Both the position numbers and the translations under genes were made by a program. Positions 39,235 to 50,666 of a stretch of 64,000 nucleotides of DNA are shown one piece after another. The notes under the pieces are model-generated. The model was not told the origin of the DNA. It made no database searches and saw nothing but the letters and a program-made list of their open reading frames with translations. The stretch comes from Cheilinus undulatus (lineage: Eukaryota; Chordata; Actinopteri; Labriformes; Labridae). Where the stretch lies: positions 32,863,855 to 32,927,854 of the forward strand of contig NC_054867.1 of NCBI RefSeq assembly GCF_018320785.1. The letters run 5' to 3'. Numbering within the stretch: the stretch's first letter is position 1; the number at the start of each line of letters is the position of its first letter.

Positions 39235-42119
39235 GTGAGGTTTATTTGTGCACTGACTTGTCGGGGGTCGGGGTTAGCTAGAGCGGGGTTAGCAAAATTC
39301 ACCGGCTGCTCCCAAACTCGCTGGAGAGAAAATTACCAAAAAAAAGTTTCATTAGCAAATAAAGTCTTGTCAGCTGCTGCTACTGGTGTGTAACAAGAGC
39401 TTCTTGTGGAACACTTCATTTCTTTATTACTGTGAGTGTCGAAGTCAGTTTTTAAAGAGGGGTTATCCAATTTTGTCCATCCCAGCCCCATTAGCTAGGA
39501 AGCTAACGTGGTCTTCTGGGAAGCCCTGCTAACCGGCGACCTGCTTTCAAGTTGCACGAGCTAATTGTTATCTCGCAGAGATGTTTTTGTTTTCACTGGC
39601 TATTTGCTAACCAAGATGTATGCAAGTCCTGTGTTTTCAGTAGTATTAATGGCATTTTTATCTTTATAAAAACTGCTGAAGCTCCAGTATTGTCCGAGCA
39701 GCGTTTTCTAGCTTGCCGGTTAATCTTCTTTCAACACCGGCAAAGGTATTGGGTTGCATTTCATTTACAAAGGCCCTTATTTGTGACGCTGGCATTTCGA
39801 GTCTTTAAGTTTGAAATATATACAAATGAATTTTAATTCTGTGCTATCATTTCGATTAGGAGCTGCAAGGGCCATGTTTAAAAAGCCAGACTGGTCGACA
39901 GTCTCAAACCAATAACCTTCAATGAGAACAATGAAGTTATTTTATTCCGTGGCTTCCTTGACTGATAACAAACAAGACAGAGCGAAATGTTTCAGACAAC
40001 AGTAACAGCAGACGACTGGCGTACACGTCAGCCATCCAGGCATTGTGTGTTGTCTTGCTAGGGCTTGTTGGGTGTGACTGGTTAAATAAAGAGCCTTCTT
40101 ACATATTTGATATGTAGTCTAGCCCTCACCAACCATGATTTATTTTTAACATTTGCCAAAAATACTATATTATGAGACCTACTGTGTTAAAAAAAATGAT
40201 CAGAGTTAGTATCCTATCTTGTACTGCTACCACTAAATCTTAATCCATTCTTCTTGTTTCTTGTGTTATTGTTCCTACTTGCACCATGGATATTTTTGCA
40301 CAAAGGTTGCATTTTGCATTAAGATTAGGCAAATATGATTTCTTATTACTTTGCAGATATAAAACCAGAGCTTATTGGAAACATTTGTCTTCCCTAATGA
40401 TCATACATATGTACGAAGTATGGCTATTGAAAAACAAGACTAATGCAATTTTATTGAACATAAAACTTTTGCCTTTCTCTTTCAATATACTCTCTTTCTG
40501 CATCAACACACCGCTGTAGTGGCTGGTTTTCCACGGATCAAAGCAGTGCAGTAGGTCTTCTTCGTCTCAGAACCTCTGTTGTTCTTTTGTTAACTTCTAA
40601 CAAAGACTTAGAACCAGTTCCTGTCAACAGATTTGGTTTGAGGAAAAAGTCACACAGTGCTAGATCAAGTGAATAGGATGGGTGATCAAGCACTGTGATT
40701 TGGTTTTGGGCCAGAAACGGCTTCACCAAGAGCGCAGTGTGAGCTGGCACGTTGTCTTGGTGAAGAATGAAGCCATTTTTCCACAGTTGTGGTCTCTTTC
40801 TTCAGAGGTTTCCTCACAGTGTTTCCTAGAAATTTGTAATAGCGTTGATTCACCGTTGATATTTCTTGAACCCACTCCTCTTAAAGTATACCACTAATGT
40901 CAAAGAAAACGGTCAACCTGGCCTTGAATTAGGCCTTCATCCTTGGCGACGATGGTGTTTTCAGTTGCATTGATGCTGTTTTGTCTCAGGATTGTATTGG
41001 AAAATACAAGTTTTAACACATGTAATGACTCCTTAAAAATATGACTTTTCTTCAGTTTGTTTCAAAATGTCTCCACAAATTTACTTGTGCCTTTACTTTT
41101 GATCAGGAACCAGAAGTTTTGGGACAACCTTGGCACTTTTGTCATGTTTATATTTTCATGCAAAATTTGCCAAATGGTCTCTTTATCAATGGAGACCATT
41201 TATGCTATCATTCTTATACTGAATTGTCAATCGTTATGAACAATCTGTTGAATATTTTCAGGAGTCGTTGATGTGCTTTGGCGCCCAGAGCGTTCGTCGT
41301 CCTGGACCATCCACTCTGCCTTCACAAAGTCTTCTATACCATTCAAACACACTTGCACATGCCATGCAGTATTACCCATCCACCTTAATTCATATACAAA
41401 AAAGATTTGTCTGCTGTTTTGTTCAATTTAACCAAAATTTTAAAGTCAGTGTGTTTCTTAAATTTTAAGCTAACCTTTTTCTTTCACTTTAGCAAAAATA
41501 ATTCAACCAGTAGCAAGCAGTAAACTAAAGATGCCACTTAATGAAAGCTTACAGCAGTTGTGTGAATACCTGAGCTTAAATATATAACACTCCATGTGAC
41601 TGTGGACCATGTGGTTTTATTCTAATAAGTGGAGTCTCATTATTTAATAGCCATACCTGATGTACTGCTGCTTGTTGTGATTGTCACTGAAAACTTAGAT
41701 TGTTATGAAGTATGTCTAGAGAGAATAATCCTTTTTTTAAAAACTTATAATAATAGTTGTATATAATATCTACCGCTCATTTTTAATGTCCAGTATGAGG
41801 GTGAAGATCTATTCATAAGGCTGTGCAGTTAGCAGTTTTACATCCCAGCAGAAAGATCCCACTTTCAACCAAATATAGTCAGCTGTAAGGCTTCCCAATG
41901 GACTTTTCCATACTCTTAATGTGTGTCAAGTTGTTGTAGGCTATTTGGTTGGCAATTGACAACCTGTCCAGGATGTATTCCATCTTTTCCACTGAGCTCT
42001 GGGGCCTCTGTGAAAGTAACATTTATTAGACAAATCACAGATAAAATAATCTCCTTTGTATGAAGAAAAAAAAACAACGGTTATGTCTGAGCTAAATGTT
42101 TCTTATCCTCACTTTGCAG
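39235..42119. other. stau1 intron 1
   Basis: A 2.9 kb intron between the non-coding first exon and the ATG exon. It contains a mariner relic at about 40,415-41,420. The rest is A/T-rich without a recognised feature. Confidence 0.55.
40415..41420 (-). mobile_element. Mariner-type transposon relic
   Basis: On the minus strand at 40,750-40,538 a frame reads PAHTALLVKPFLAQNQITVL then DHPSYSLDLALCDFFL. This is the mariner (DD34D) C-terminal catalytic block, where the usual form is DNAPAHTA...HPPYSPDLAP.DF. Upstream on the same strand the transposase continues only in broken frames up to about 41,400. Ends are not resolved; inactive. Confidence 0.75.
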
Positions 42120-42241
42120 GAAGAGCTTTCATTCAAACCTCCTCAATAAGCAGTTCCTACAACTTTGGCATTCACCATTGCTGCACCACAAAGTTCTTAT
42201 CTTGACTTGATCCTACAGCTGACTAAAGAACAACATAGAAG

Positions 42242-45200
42242 ATGTCCCAGGTTCAGTTCCAGTGTCCGGCAAGCCCCATGCCTGCTGCCCCTGCCCCAGT
42301 GCAAATGGGACCGCCGCAACCTGGCTACAGTATCCCCTGTGCCTCAGGCACACTACCGTCAGAGAGTGCCAGCCAGCCTATCAGGAGCTCTGCCCTCCCT
42401 GCAGGCTCAGCCACTCCCTACAATATAACAACAGGTTTGTTTGAGGTTATTTACTTGCATTATCATTCATTTTTGTGCACAATAAGGATAACTTTGAATT
42501 AGCTTCTTAGACTTCTAGATGCAAATATCACAAACATCATATTTTCTTTTTAATTTGTTGAAATCAGACTTTTTCGGAATCAGTTTATAAGCTTACTCAC
42601 ATTGTTCTGTCTGCAGGGATCTCAGTGTTCATCACAGTCACTCACAGCCTTTAAAATATTCAGGATTTTATGCTTCTTGCCTTGAAGAGCCATGTTGGGT
42701 CTTTCTAAGTCATTGTATTTTCTCAGCCTTTGGGTCCTCACACAGCTTTGTAGATTTTTCTCCATGTTCTTATGTATTTCCCTATTTGTATTTATTTTTT
42801 AACTAAATTTGTCTTTGTGCTCCAGTATCTAACATGGCAAACCCTAAAGAGAAGACCCCCATGTGCTTGGTGAATGAGTTAGCCCGTTTCAATAAGATCC
42901 AACCTGAGTATAAGCTGTTGTGTGAGCAAGGACCAGCTCACTCCAAGGTACTTTGAGTGTTCATTTCGAGACAAACCAGTCATGTCATTTATTTGGCTTC
43001 TGTCATCTTTCATCACAGAGCTAACAGAGTAATTAGTATTTTGCTTCGCCCTGTCTTCAGATTTTCAGAGTCAGGCTCACACTAGGAGATCAGCACTGGG
43101 AGGCAGAGGGGACCAGCATCAAGAAAGCCCAGCACTCTGCTGCAGCATCTGCCCTCGATGAGACAACACTTCCTAAGCCCACCGTGAGGACACCCCGTAA
43201 CACAGGCAAGCACCCAGGTGGGCTTCCCCCCACTGATAGCCGAAAAATGTATGCAGTAGTTTACTCATAGCTTAATCTTTATTTATTTATTCATTTTCTT
43301 TGTTTTGGCATTGCAGCAGATGGCATTACACACACCATGGAGTTAAATGCACTATGTATGAAGCTTGGTAAAAAGCCCATGTATAAACCCATCGACCCAT
43401 ACCCGGGGATGAGACCACCAAACTTCAACTACAACGTCCGGCCTCCAGGACCCTACCAGCGCTCTATGCAACAGTGGGTTTCCTCTATACAGGAACGAAT
43501 AAAAGGACATTTTCCCCTCTTTTACTCTTGATTGACTTCATTAAAAATCATTTATGAAATACAAGCAAAGCTATATTTAATTTGTTTTGTGTCCAGGTAC
43601 TACTACCCTTTTCCTCCAGTGGGACCAATGATATACCACATGGAGCTTTCCATCGGAGGCCAGCAGTTTATTGGAAAGGGACGCACAAGGCAGTTAGCCA
43701 AGCACGACGCTGCTGCCAAGGCCCTGAAAGTGCTGCACAAGGAGCCAATATTACAGCAGTTGCCAGAGGTGAGAGAAGAACCACATACTCAGCATAAAGT
43801 TATACTAATAAGCCTCTCTGCAGTTACTCTCAGGCTTATTTCTTTCCTGTGTTTAATTTATTTTCTTCATGTTCTTTCTGCTGCTGGCAGGTGAACGGAG
43901 AACCAGAGGAGGAGAACCTCAACAAATCAGAAATCAGTCAAGTGTTTGAAATTGCACTTAAACGCAATTTACCTGTCAACTTTGAGGTATTTTTTAAAAT
44001 TATACTCTGGTTCTGTTATGTTTTGACATTAATATGAATGATTTGGCCCAGTGTCCAATTAAGTGTGAAAGGAAAACATTCTCTGTTATGCGATCATTTG
44101 TGACTTTATTTTTCCAGGTTTTAAAAGAAGAAGGCCCTCCCCACATGAAGAGTTTTGTCGTGTGTGTTACAGTCGGGGAGTTCACTGGCGAGGGTGAAGG
44201 AAAGAGTAAAAAGATTGCCAAGAAGCTGGCAGCAGCAGCAGTGCTGGGGGAGTTAAAGAGGCTGCCACACATACCCAGCACAGAAAAGACGCTGCCACGC
44301 ACCAAAAAGAAAACCAAATCCATCATCAAGGTAACTGTGAGCTGTAATAACAAAAATCAATACAGGCCTTAAAATCTCTTCATGGTGTGATAGTTAAACT
44401 CTGACACCAACAGCTCCAGACCAGTCCAGAATATGGTCAGGGTATGAATCCCATCAGTCGCCTGGCCCAGATCCAGCAGGCCAAAAAGGAGAAGGAACCA
44501 GAATACAGCATGGTGACAGAGAGAGGGCTGCCTCGCCGCCGGGAGTTCGTCATGCAGGTGATTCTGAAAAAGATACCCCTAAAGCATCCATTCTTCATGC
44601 AGGTTTGTTTTCTCCTACTTAGTCCTCTGAAACTTCTTTGCTTCACATACCTGATACAGGTGACAGTGTGTGGCCAGACTGCAGAGGGGATGGGACCGAG
44701 CAAGAAGGTAGCCAAAAGGAACGCAGCAGAGAAGATGCTGGATCTTCTGGGATATAAAGGGCCACAGCCTCAGCCTCCCAAACCGGCACTAAAGACAGAT
44801 GAAAAAGTATTTTTTATTAAGGTTTTTAAGAAACAAACATTGAGAAAGGCTTTTTTTGTTGGAGAAACCTTAATTCAGTTGTGTAAATTTATTGTTTTTG
44901 TTGTATTTAGACCCCATTGAAAAAACCTGGTGATGGGCGTAAAGTGACCTTCTTTGAACCTGGCTCAGCAGAGGAGGCAGCGTTGGGTAAACAGCTTTTC
45001 TATTCCCTGTCAGTAGTCATGATGTAGTTTATTCTGCTCATGAACTAACAGGAAATATCCTTCTTTTTTTTTGAAGGTCCCAAGGAGGAGGACTTCCGCC
45101 TGCCTTACTTGAGCCACCAGCAGCTGCCTGCAGGGATCCTGCCCATGGTCCCTGAGGTGGCTCAAGCAGTTGGTGCCTGTCAGGGGTCCCAGGCTAAGGA

Positions 45201-48200
45201 CTACAATCGAGCTATGCCAAACCCAGGAAAGGCCACAATCACTGCCATGATAGCCAATGAGCTGCTTTATGCAGGGACGTCCCTGACTGCTGAGACTATC
45301 TTAAAGAACAAAAACAACATGAACCAGCTGCCCCTCGGACCCCTGACCAGGCCTTCAGAGCAGCTCAGCTATCTGGCATCTGTGCAGGGCCTGCAGGTAA
45401 CCCACAACCTCAAACTCAACAAGTTTATTGGTGTGCATGTGTATGATGTATACTTGAGAAATGAAGGGCAAACCTGACTGAATATTTCTTTGTTTGCAGG
45501 TGGAATACAAAGATTTTCCTAAAAACAATAAGAATGAGTTTGTGTCACTGATTAACTGCTCCTCCCAGCCGCCGCTCATCAGCCATGGGATTGGGAAAGA
45601 TGTAGAATCCTGTCATGATATGGTGAGTTTTATTTTAAGACTTAGTTTACCTTTAAGAGTCTTGGGTATACAAGACATATGTAAAAATCTGCAGTGGTAC
45701 AAATCAGATTTAGTGTGTGCTACACTGTTTTAGAAAAAACACCAGTCTTCAGTAACATGCATTAAACGTGCTTTAATCAAGCAGCTATCAAATGGTCTGA
45801 TAGTTATATCTCTGTCGTATGAGTACATGCTTGTCCATGTTAAGTTGCTACACAGACATGCATTTTACCCCAGCTATCTTTTAAAAACTTGTCTGAATCA
45901 CAACCTTTTTAGGAACAAAGCATAGCAAATATGACAAATCATGATAGCTCACTGATTGGAAAACCCCTTTATCTTCTACCTCTTTCTTGGACATGTATGC
46001 TATGTGCCTTTCCCAGTTATGTTTTTCAGCAGTCCTGGTGTTTCACACACAAATAATGCTTGGGCAGAATGCCTAGGTATATTAGATCCAGTAAATCTCC
46101 TGAATATTTTGTAATGATGACTTAATCATCATTTTGAGCATGTGCGAGAAAGAGAGTGAGAAAAGGCTGTTACTTCCCTGCAGTCAAGTCACAGATTGAG
46201 ATGTGATGACTCAAGTTAAAACTGAAATTCGTAATGTCTTTATTGTAGAATTTTCTGCAGTTGCATGCTGTCATGTTGTCCTGCACTCAAAGCTTAAGAC
46301 TGATTGTGGTACACATCATCATAAATGAGCCGTCACACATGCAGATCACCTGTTGTGATGTGAGCATAGAGAGTCACATGTCAATACATGGGTAGTTATA
46401 CTTGACCATCCAGCAGATATTTATTTTAGAATAGTAAATCTATTCAAGTGCATTATTACTGCCGCCAAGGAGGTTATGTGATCGGGTGGGTTTGTTCGTT
46501 TGTTAGCAGCATACCTCAAAAAGTCCTGGATGGATTTTCATGACATTTTCAGGAAATGTCAGAAATGGCATAAGGAAGAACTCGTTAGATTTTGGGAGTA
46601 ATCCAGATCACCGTCTGGATCTAGGAATTTTTTGAAAGATTCTTTACTATTGGGAGATGGGGCTAATGGCAGAGGTCTGCGCTGTTACCACTTTACACCA
46701 GGAGATGGCGGACATGAGTAACTTCAATCCCAGCAGCATGTTTTTAATGTCTTTCTATTCAAAGTTTTGGAGTTTATATAGTTTGACAGACACATGCCCG
46801 GTCGAGGAGACGAGTCGGAGCGTAACAGAGAGAAAGACAGCAAATTATACTGAGAATATTCACAATGCTGGGAGGAATAGAGGAATATTCACCCTCTGTC
46901 ATGACTTTCAGTCGTCCAGTGAGACCATGGGTGCTTCCGTCATGACAGTCCACACGTAGCGAAGCCAATGCTTTGCCTCACCGTGTCTCCACCCCACCAG
47001 GGAGGGAGTAATCGGCGAATTAGATTTTGGGAGTGATCTGAATCACCGTCTGGATCCAGGAATGTTTTTCAAGGATTCTTCACTATTGGGAGATAGGGCT
47101 GATGGCAGAGGTCTGCACTCTCTGAGTGCTTGTCTAGTTAACCACTGAGTTAGGCTGGAGATGATCCAAGAGAGTCCTTAAGTTTACCTAAAGAGTAGTT
47201 TTGATGTTAGGAGATAATGTATTGCATTTGACCTGGTCATCTGTCCATTTTAAGAGCACTGTTCATGGGAACCACAGACTTGTTTTATCCTAATTGTAGA
47301 TAAAAATATTTGTTTCTTCAGCACATAAAATAAAATGCTCTTCTTTTGACATTAAATGCAAGTAATTGATGTCTATGATGAATGTAAAAGGGGCCTAGTG
47401 TGAAGCCTTGTGGACCACCACACTGCATGTACTTGTTATGAAAAGCCCTGGTACCCTACAAACCAGCTTCATTTTCCAGCAAAAGCTTGGCATCCTCCTT
47501 TCCTTCATTTAGAGAAAACCACATATTTAGTGCATCAGTCGGTGTATTCTAATATTGATACACAGACATAATATACAAACTTTGTTTAAGAAATAAAACT
47601 ATGTTTACCGCTTTCTTCGTCTTTGTGAGGGATACCTGCTTTCAAGGCAGGGCCTCCATATAAAACGTCAAAGATTTCTAGATATCACAGATTCAACATG
47701 CACTTTTCTCCCCTCTGCAGGCTGCACTGAATATACTAAAGTTGCTCTCAGAGTTGGACCAGCAGTCAAATGAAAGGACAGGAAATGGACCAGTCTCTCG
47801 GTAAGAAATTAATCTCTTTGCTCACTGATTGTTGACACAATATTAATTATTGAAGAGGTTAACCATATACCTGAAAATTATGCCTGTTTTAAAGACTTTA
47901 TGGTATCAACTGGATTGATTTTTACTTTTGAGCAGTTGTTTTTACCAGTTTGTTGAATTGCATATGAGATATGTGAATTATTTAAGTTTTGCAACATAAA
48001 CAGAAGGTCTGATTTTTGCCTGAAACTAAACTTAGCTTACTGCAGGGCCCTGGGTTCTGTTTGTTTTCTCAAAAACTCAGAAGACTTTTGTCTTGTCTTG
48101 AAATGTTCCTCAGAAAAATAGGATTATAGCTCTCGGTTTGATACAGCAAACTTTAAATGCCAGCTCAAATGGGAAGACATCTGTTGTGTTTAATGTTTAA

Positions 48201-48313
48201 CATTGACTGCACTTTTTCTCTGCAGGTGTGGCAAGCAGGAAGTGGAAGGTGACTTGCACCTCAAACAGGCTAACTCAAGCACATTGGCACAGACCGTGGA
48301 TGGCACTGTTTAG
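42242..48313 (+). CDS. stau1: Double-stranded RNA-binding protein Staufen homolog 1, complete, 14 coding exons
   Basis: Cytoplasmic dsRNA-binding protein for mRNA transport, translation control and Staufen-mediated decay. The exons sum to 2,088 nt (695 residues plus stop), phases consistent. The N-terminus [17 protein letters not shown] and the body match STAU1 rather than STAU2 ([52 protein letters not shown]). ATG exon is 42242-42434. A second ATG in the next exon ([19 protein letters not shown]) begins like the dsRBD1 start of STAU2 and could be an internal start. The last exon (48226-48313) adds about 24 residues beyond the usual CGxC end. Domain exons are given separately. Confidence 0.96.
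42826..43217 (+). CDS. stau1: stau1 dsRBD1 exons
   Basis: Exons 42826-42947 and 43061-43217. They encode [20 protein letters not shown], then [20 protein letters not shown] and [13 protein letters not shown], a recognisable dsRBD. A donor GTGGGC after CACCCAG sets the end; an upstream GC-AG alternative (ACAG|GCAAGC) is possible but weaker. Confidence 0.9.
43317..43768 (+). CDS. stau1: stau1 dsRBD2 exons
   Basis: Exons 43317-43473 and 43597-43768. They encode [60 protein letters not shown]. In this family the long loop in dsRBD2 carries a proline-rich insertion, seen here as [18 protein letters not shown]. The acceptor before 43317 is a tandem CAGCAG. Confidence 0.93.
43891..44330 (+). CDS. 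stau1: stau1 dsRBD3 exons
   Basis: Exons 43891-43986 and 44118-44330. They encode [40 protein letters not shown] and [20 protein letters not shown]. dsRBD3 is the main RNA-binding domain of STAU1; the GPPHMK loop and KSKKIAKK helix needed for RNA contact are intact. A basic stretch ([12 protein letters not shown]) follows. Confidence 0.94.
44414..44806 (+). CDS. stau1: stau1 dsRBD4 exons
   Basis: Exons 44414-44557 and 44660-44806. They encode [34 protein letters not shown] joined to [20 protein letters not shown] and [12 protein letters not shown]. The 102-base intron between them (44,558-44,659) is open and in frame. Confidence 0.93.
44911..45396 (+). CDS. stau1: stau1 tubulin-binding-region exons
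   Basis: Exons 44911-44986 and 45077-45396. They encode [20 protein letters not shown] and [20 protein letters not shown] then [20 protein letters not shown]. In human STAU1 this region binds tubulin; the acidic spacer here is shorter and different (EEAALGPKEED). Confidence 0.93.
45500..48313 (+). CDS. stau1: stau1 dsRBD5 and C-terminal exons
   Basis: Exons 45500-45622, 47721-47800 and 48226-48313. They encode [54 protein letters not shown]. This degenerate dsRBD5 is the dimerisation module in STAU1. The final exon reads [20 protein letters not shown] and stops at TAG 48,311-48,313. Confidence 0.93.
46453..47140. repeat. Dispersed 0.7 kb element, copy 2 (stau1 intron)
   Basis: Same element and orientation as 6,700-7,375: aaggaggttatgtgatcggg, aggaaatgtcagaaatggca, gtcgaggagacgagtcggag, ending tctctgagtgcttgtctagt. 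It lies in the 2.1 kb intron 45,623-47,720; the rest of that intron has no recognised content. Confidence 0.65.
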
Positions 48314-49175
48314 ATGATGATCAGGTCCGGTTGTCTGTAAAAGCACTAGAGAAAACTCAGACACTGTGTTCTTAGTCAGCTTTAGTCGGCTGCAGGAAGC
48401 TTTGGGTACTGTAGGCTCTAAACCATCACTGTTCATATTCATTGTACCAAAATCTTCACAGTTAAACAAGATTGATAGGAACAGAATAGTTTCTTCCCCT
48501 TGATTTTGTTTAATTGTACGTTATTTATTTTGTTGTGTTTTAGTAAAAGTAGCTGCATCCTAGTCAATGAGTTTGGGGTTTATATGATGAAAAAAAGAGT
48601 GAATAACTGTGAACCTTCTTTTGTTTTTTTCTAACTCATTTCCTCTCTGTTAGATCTTCTGTTGTTTTTAAGTCTCTGACCCCTGCTGAAGTAGTGAATT
48701 AAATAACATCTCGTAAAGGTTTAGACCTCATCTTTGTCTAGGGTGCAGCTGGCGAACCTCTGTTGATTTTCCTAGAGTGCTTTATATCAACAACCAGTGT
48801 TAACGACATTACCATGTAGGGCCGGGAAGACTTTCTGACTAAATGTAGCGTGTGATGTAATGTGACGTTGTCTCTGCGGTGTGTGGCAGGGACGTTTCCC
48901 TGTTACGTCAGTTTCCCTGAGTACTCCCTCCTCCTTTCTCATGTCAACATCCCCACTCTCTGCTCCCCATGGTAATTAAACCTCTGTGCTTACGTGCACA
49001 AAACCAATACATCTGTTATCTTGCCTTTTTATTAACTTATCAGCTGTGGTTGAATACAAAACTGAAAAGATCTGGGGTTTATGTAATAATATCAGCTTTC
49101 AGTGCTGTCATAGCACTAAAATCTACTGTCACCATGGGAATTATCCCAATGATAATTATTGAAATAAATATCTGT
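48314..49175 (+). terminator. stau1: stau1 3' UTR and probable polyadenylation signal
   Basis: After the TAG the sequence is A/T-rich without ORFs of note. A canonical AATAAA lies at 49,163-49,168 (gaaataaatatctg); an ATTAAA at about 48,973 is an alternative proximal signal. The actual end is inferred. Confidence 0.5.
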
Positions 49176-49318
49176 AAAATCTGAGTTACTCATTAAGTTT
49201 GACGCCCAGTTCAGATCAAAGATTCACAACGTGATAAGTTAAAACTTACATTAGGTCGCCCTGCAACATTCCTAAAGCATATCAGTCCACACCACTGCAA
49301 CTGAGGGTGAACTTTAGT

Positions 49319-50040
49319 CAGCGTTTAATCTGAGTTTTCTTCAACAGTGGCTTTCTCTTTGCCACTCTCCCATAAAGCTTTGACTGGTGAAGAACAGTTG
49401 TTGTATGCGGAGTCTCTCCCATCTCAGCTGCTGAAGCTTGTAACTCCTTCAGAGTAATCATAGTTGTCCTGTTGGCCTCTCTCACTTGTCTCCTTGCACA
49501 GTCAGTTTGTGAGGACAGCCTGATCAGATTTACACATATGAACTATTCCTTCCATTTCTTGATGATGGATTTAACTGAACTCTGGGGGTGTTCAGTGCCT
49601 TGGAAATGTTGTATCCATCCCCTGACTTATACTTGCTAATAGCCTTTTCTTTAAGTTGCTTGGAGTGTTCTTTTGTCTTCATAGTGTAATGGTGGCCAGT
49701 AATACTGACTGAACCTTCCAGGCACAGGATTCTTCATACATCATTCCTTGGAGATACAATCACTGCAATAAAGTGATTCCCATTTCACAAATTGTGAAAC
49801 ACCTAGCACCAATTGGCAGGACCTCTGAATTAGGTCAGCCACTTTAAAGGGGATAAATATTTATGCAAGCATATATTCTACCCAACATATTTTTTGTTTG
49901 TTGACATCGCTTTGTATAAATCTGTTTTGTTTGGGGGGGGGGTTTTGGTCAAAAATCCAACTTTAAATGACCATGATTGATTTATAAAATCAATAAAAGG
50001 GTTGAACATCCAAAGGGGTGAATACTTTTTATAGGCACTG
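49319..50040 (-). mobile_element. Tc1-like DNA transposon remnant C (truncated)
   Basis: The right end reads gaatacttttt ataggcactg, matching the TIR of remnant A. The interior (ctttgccactctcccataaa gctttgactgg, ctcactgtc...) parallels A at 8,280-8,640. The other half, with the left TIR and transposase core, is missing. It lies between the convergent stau1 and rdh10-like 3' ends. Confidence 0.75.
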
Positions 50041-50174
50041 AACATGTATTTTGGTGAATCTGTTTATTACATGGCAGTTGTAATTCCCTTATCTAATCCT
50101 GAGTAAATTTTATTTTCAGAAAATCACATTGCAACACTAAGCTCACTTGGTCTCATCAGGAAATGAGTAAACAG

Positions 50175-50545
50175 ACTTGTTTGTAAATCATTTTATTCAG
50201 TGTAAACATCATACAGCACATAATTCAGGTACATATATTACACACATTAAAGACCCATTTCCCCTTTAGGCCCTACCAGGACTCCTTATTTTTCATTTTA
50301 CACTTTGATGGTGAAAAGAGACTTAAAAGACTTGAATTAACATCCAGAAATGATACGATGAACACTTGGCTGAGTTGTCATCTGGTACACACTTCTAAAT
50401 GATGTCTTACATCTTTCTTATCTTTATATTTTACTGCTGAGTCCTGGAGGGATTTTCTTCTTTTTTTTGCGTCACGTTTTTTTTTATAAACCCTTTAAAG
50501 ACTTTCTAACTTAGAGGGCATGACTCTCAAAGTGGTCTTAGTTAA
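50175..50545 (-). terminator. 3' UTR and polyadenylation signal of the RDH10-like gene
   Basis: On the minus strand AATAAA is at 50,197-50,192 (complement of tttatt), about 350 bases after the stop codon. It converges with the stau1 3' end. Confidence 0.6.
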
Positions 50546-50666
50546 TTATGACACCATAATGGCACCATTAGAGCTGTGTTTCTCCTTATGTTCGATGAAG
50601 GGGTACATACACTTATCAGACCCCATGAAACGATACGTGATCACATTAGATTCCCATGGCAGCAGT
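50546..50666 (-). CDS. RDH10-like exon 5 (stop exon)
   Basis: Encodes [39 protein letters not shown] and TAA at 50,548-50,546. The [14 protein letters not shown] block ties it to RDH10. Confidence 0.92.

Noticed and set aside
42242-48313. Assignment of the Staufen gene to STAU2
   Set aside because: The neighbours suggested STAU2, but the protein (MSQVQ start, [32 protein letters not shown], dsRBD5 [17 protein letters not shown]) is clearly STAU1.
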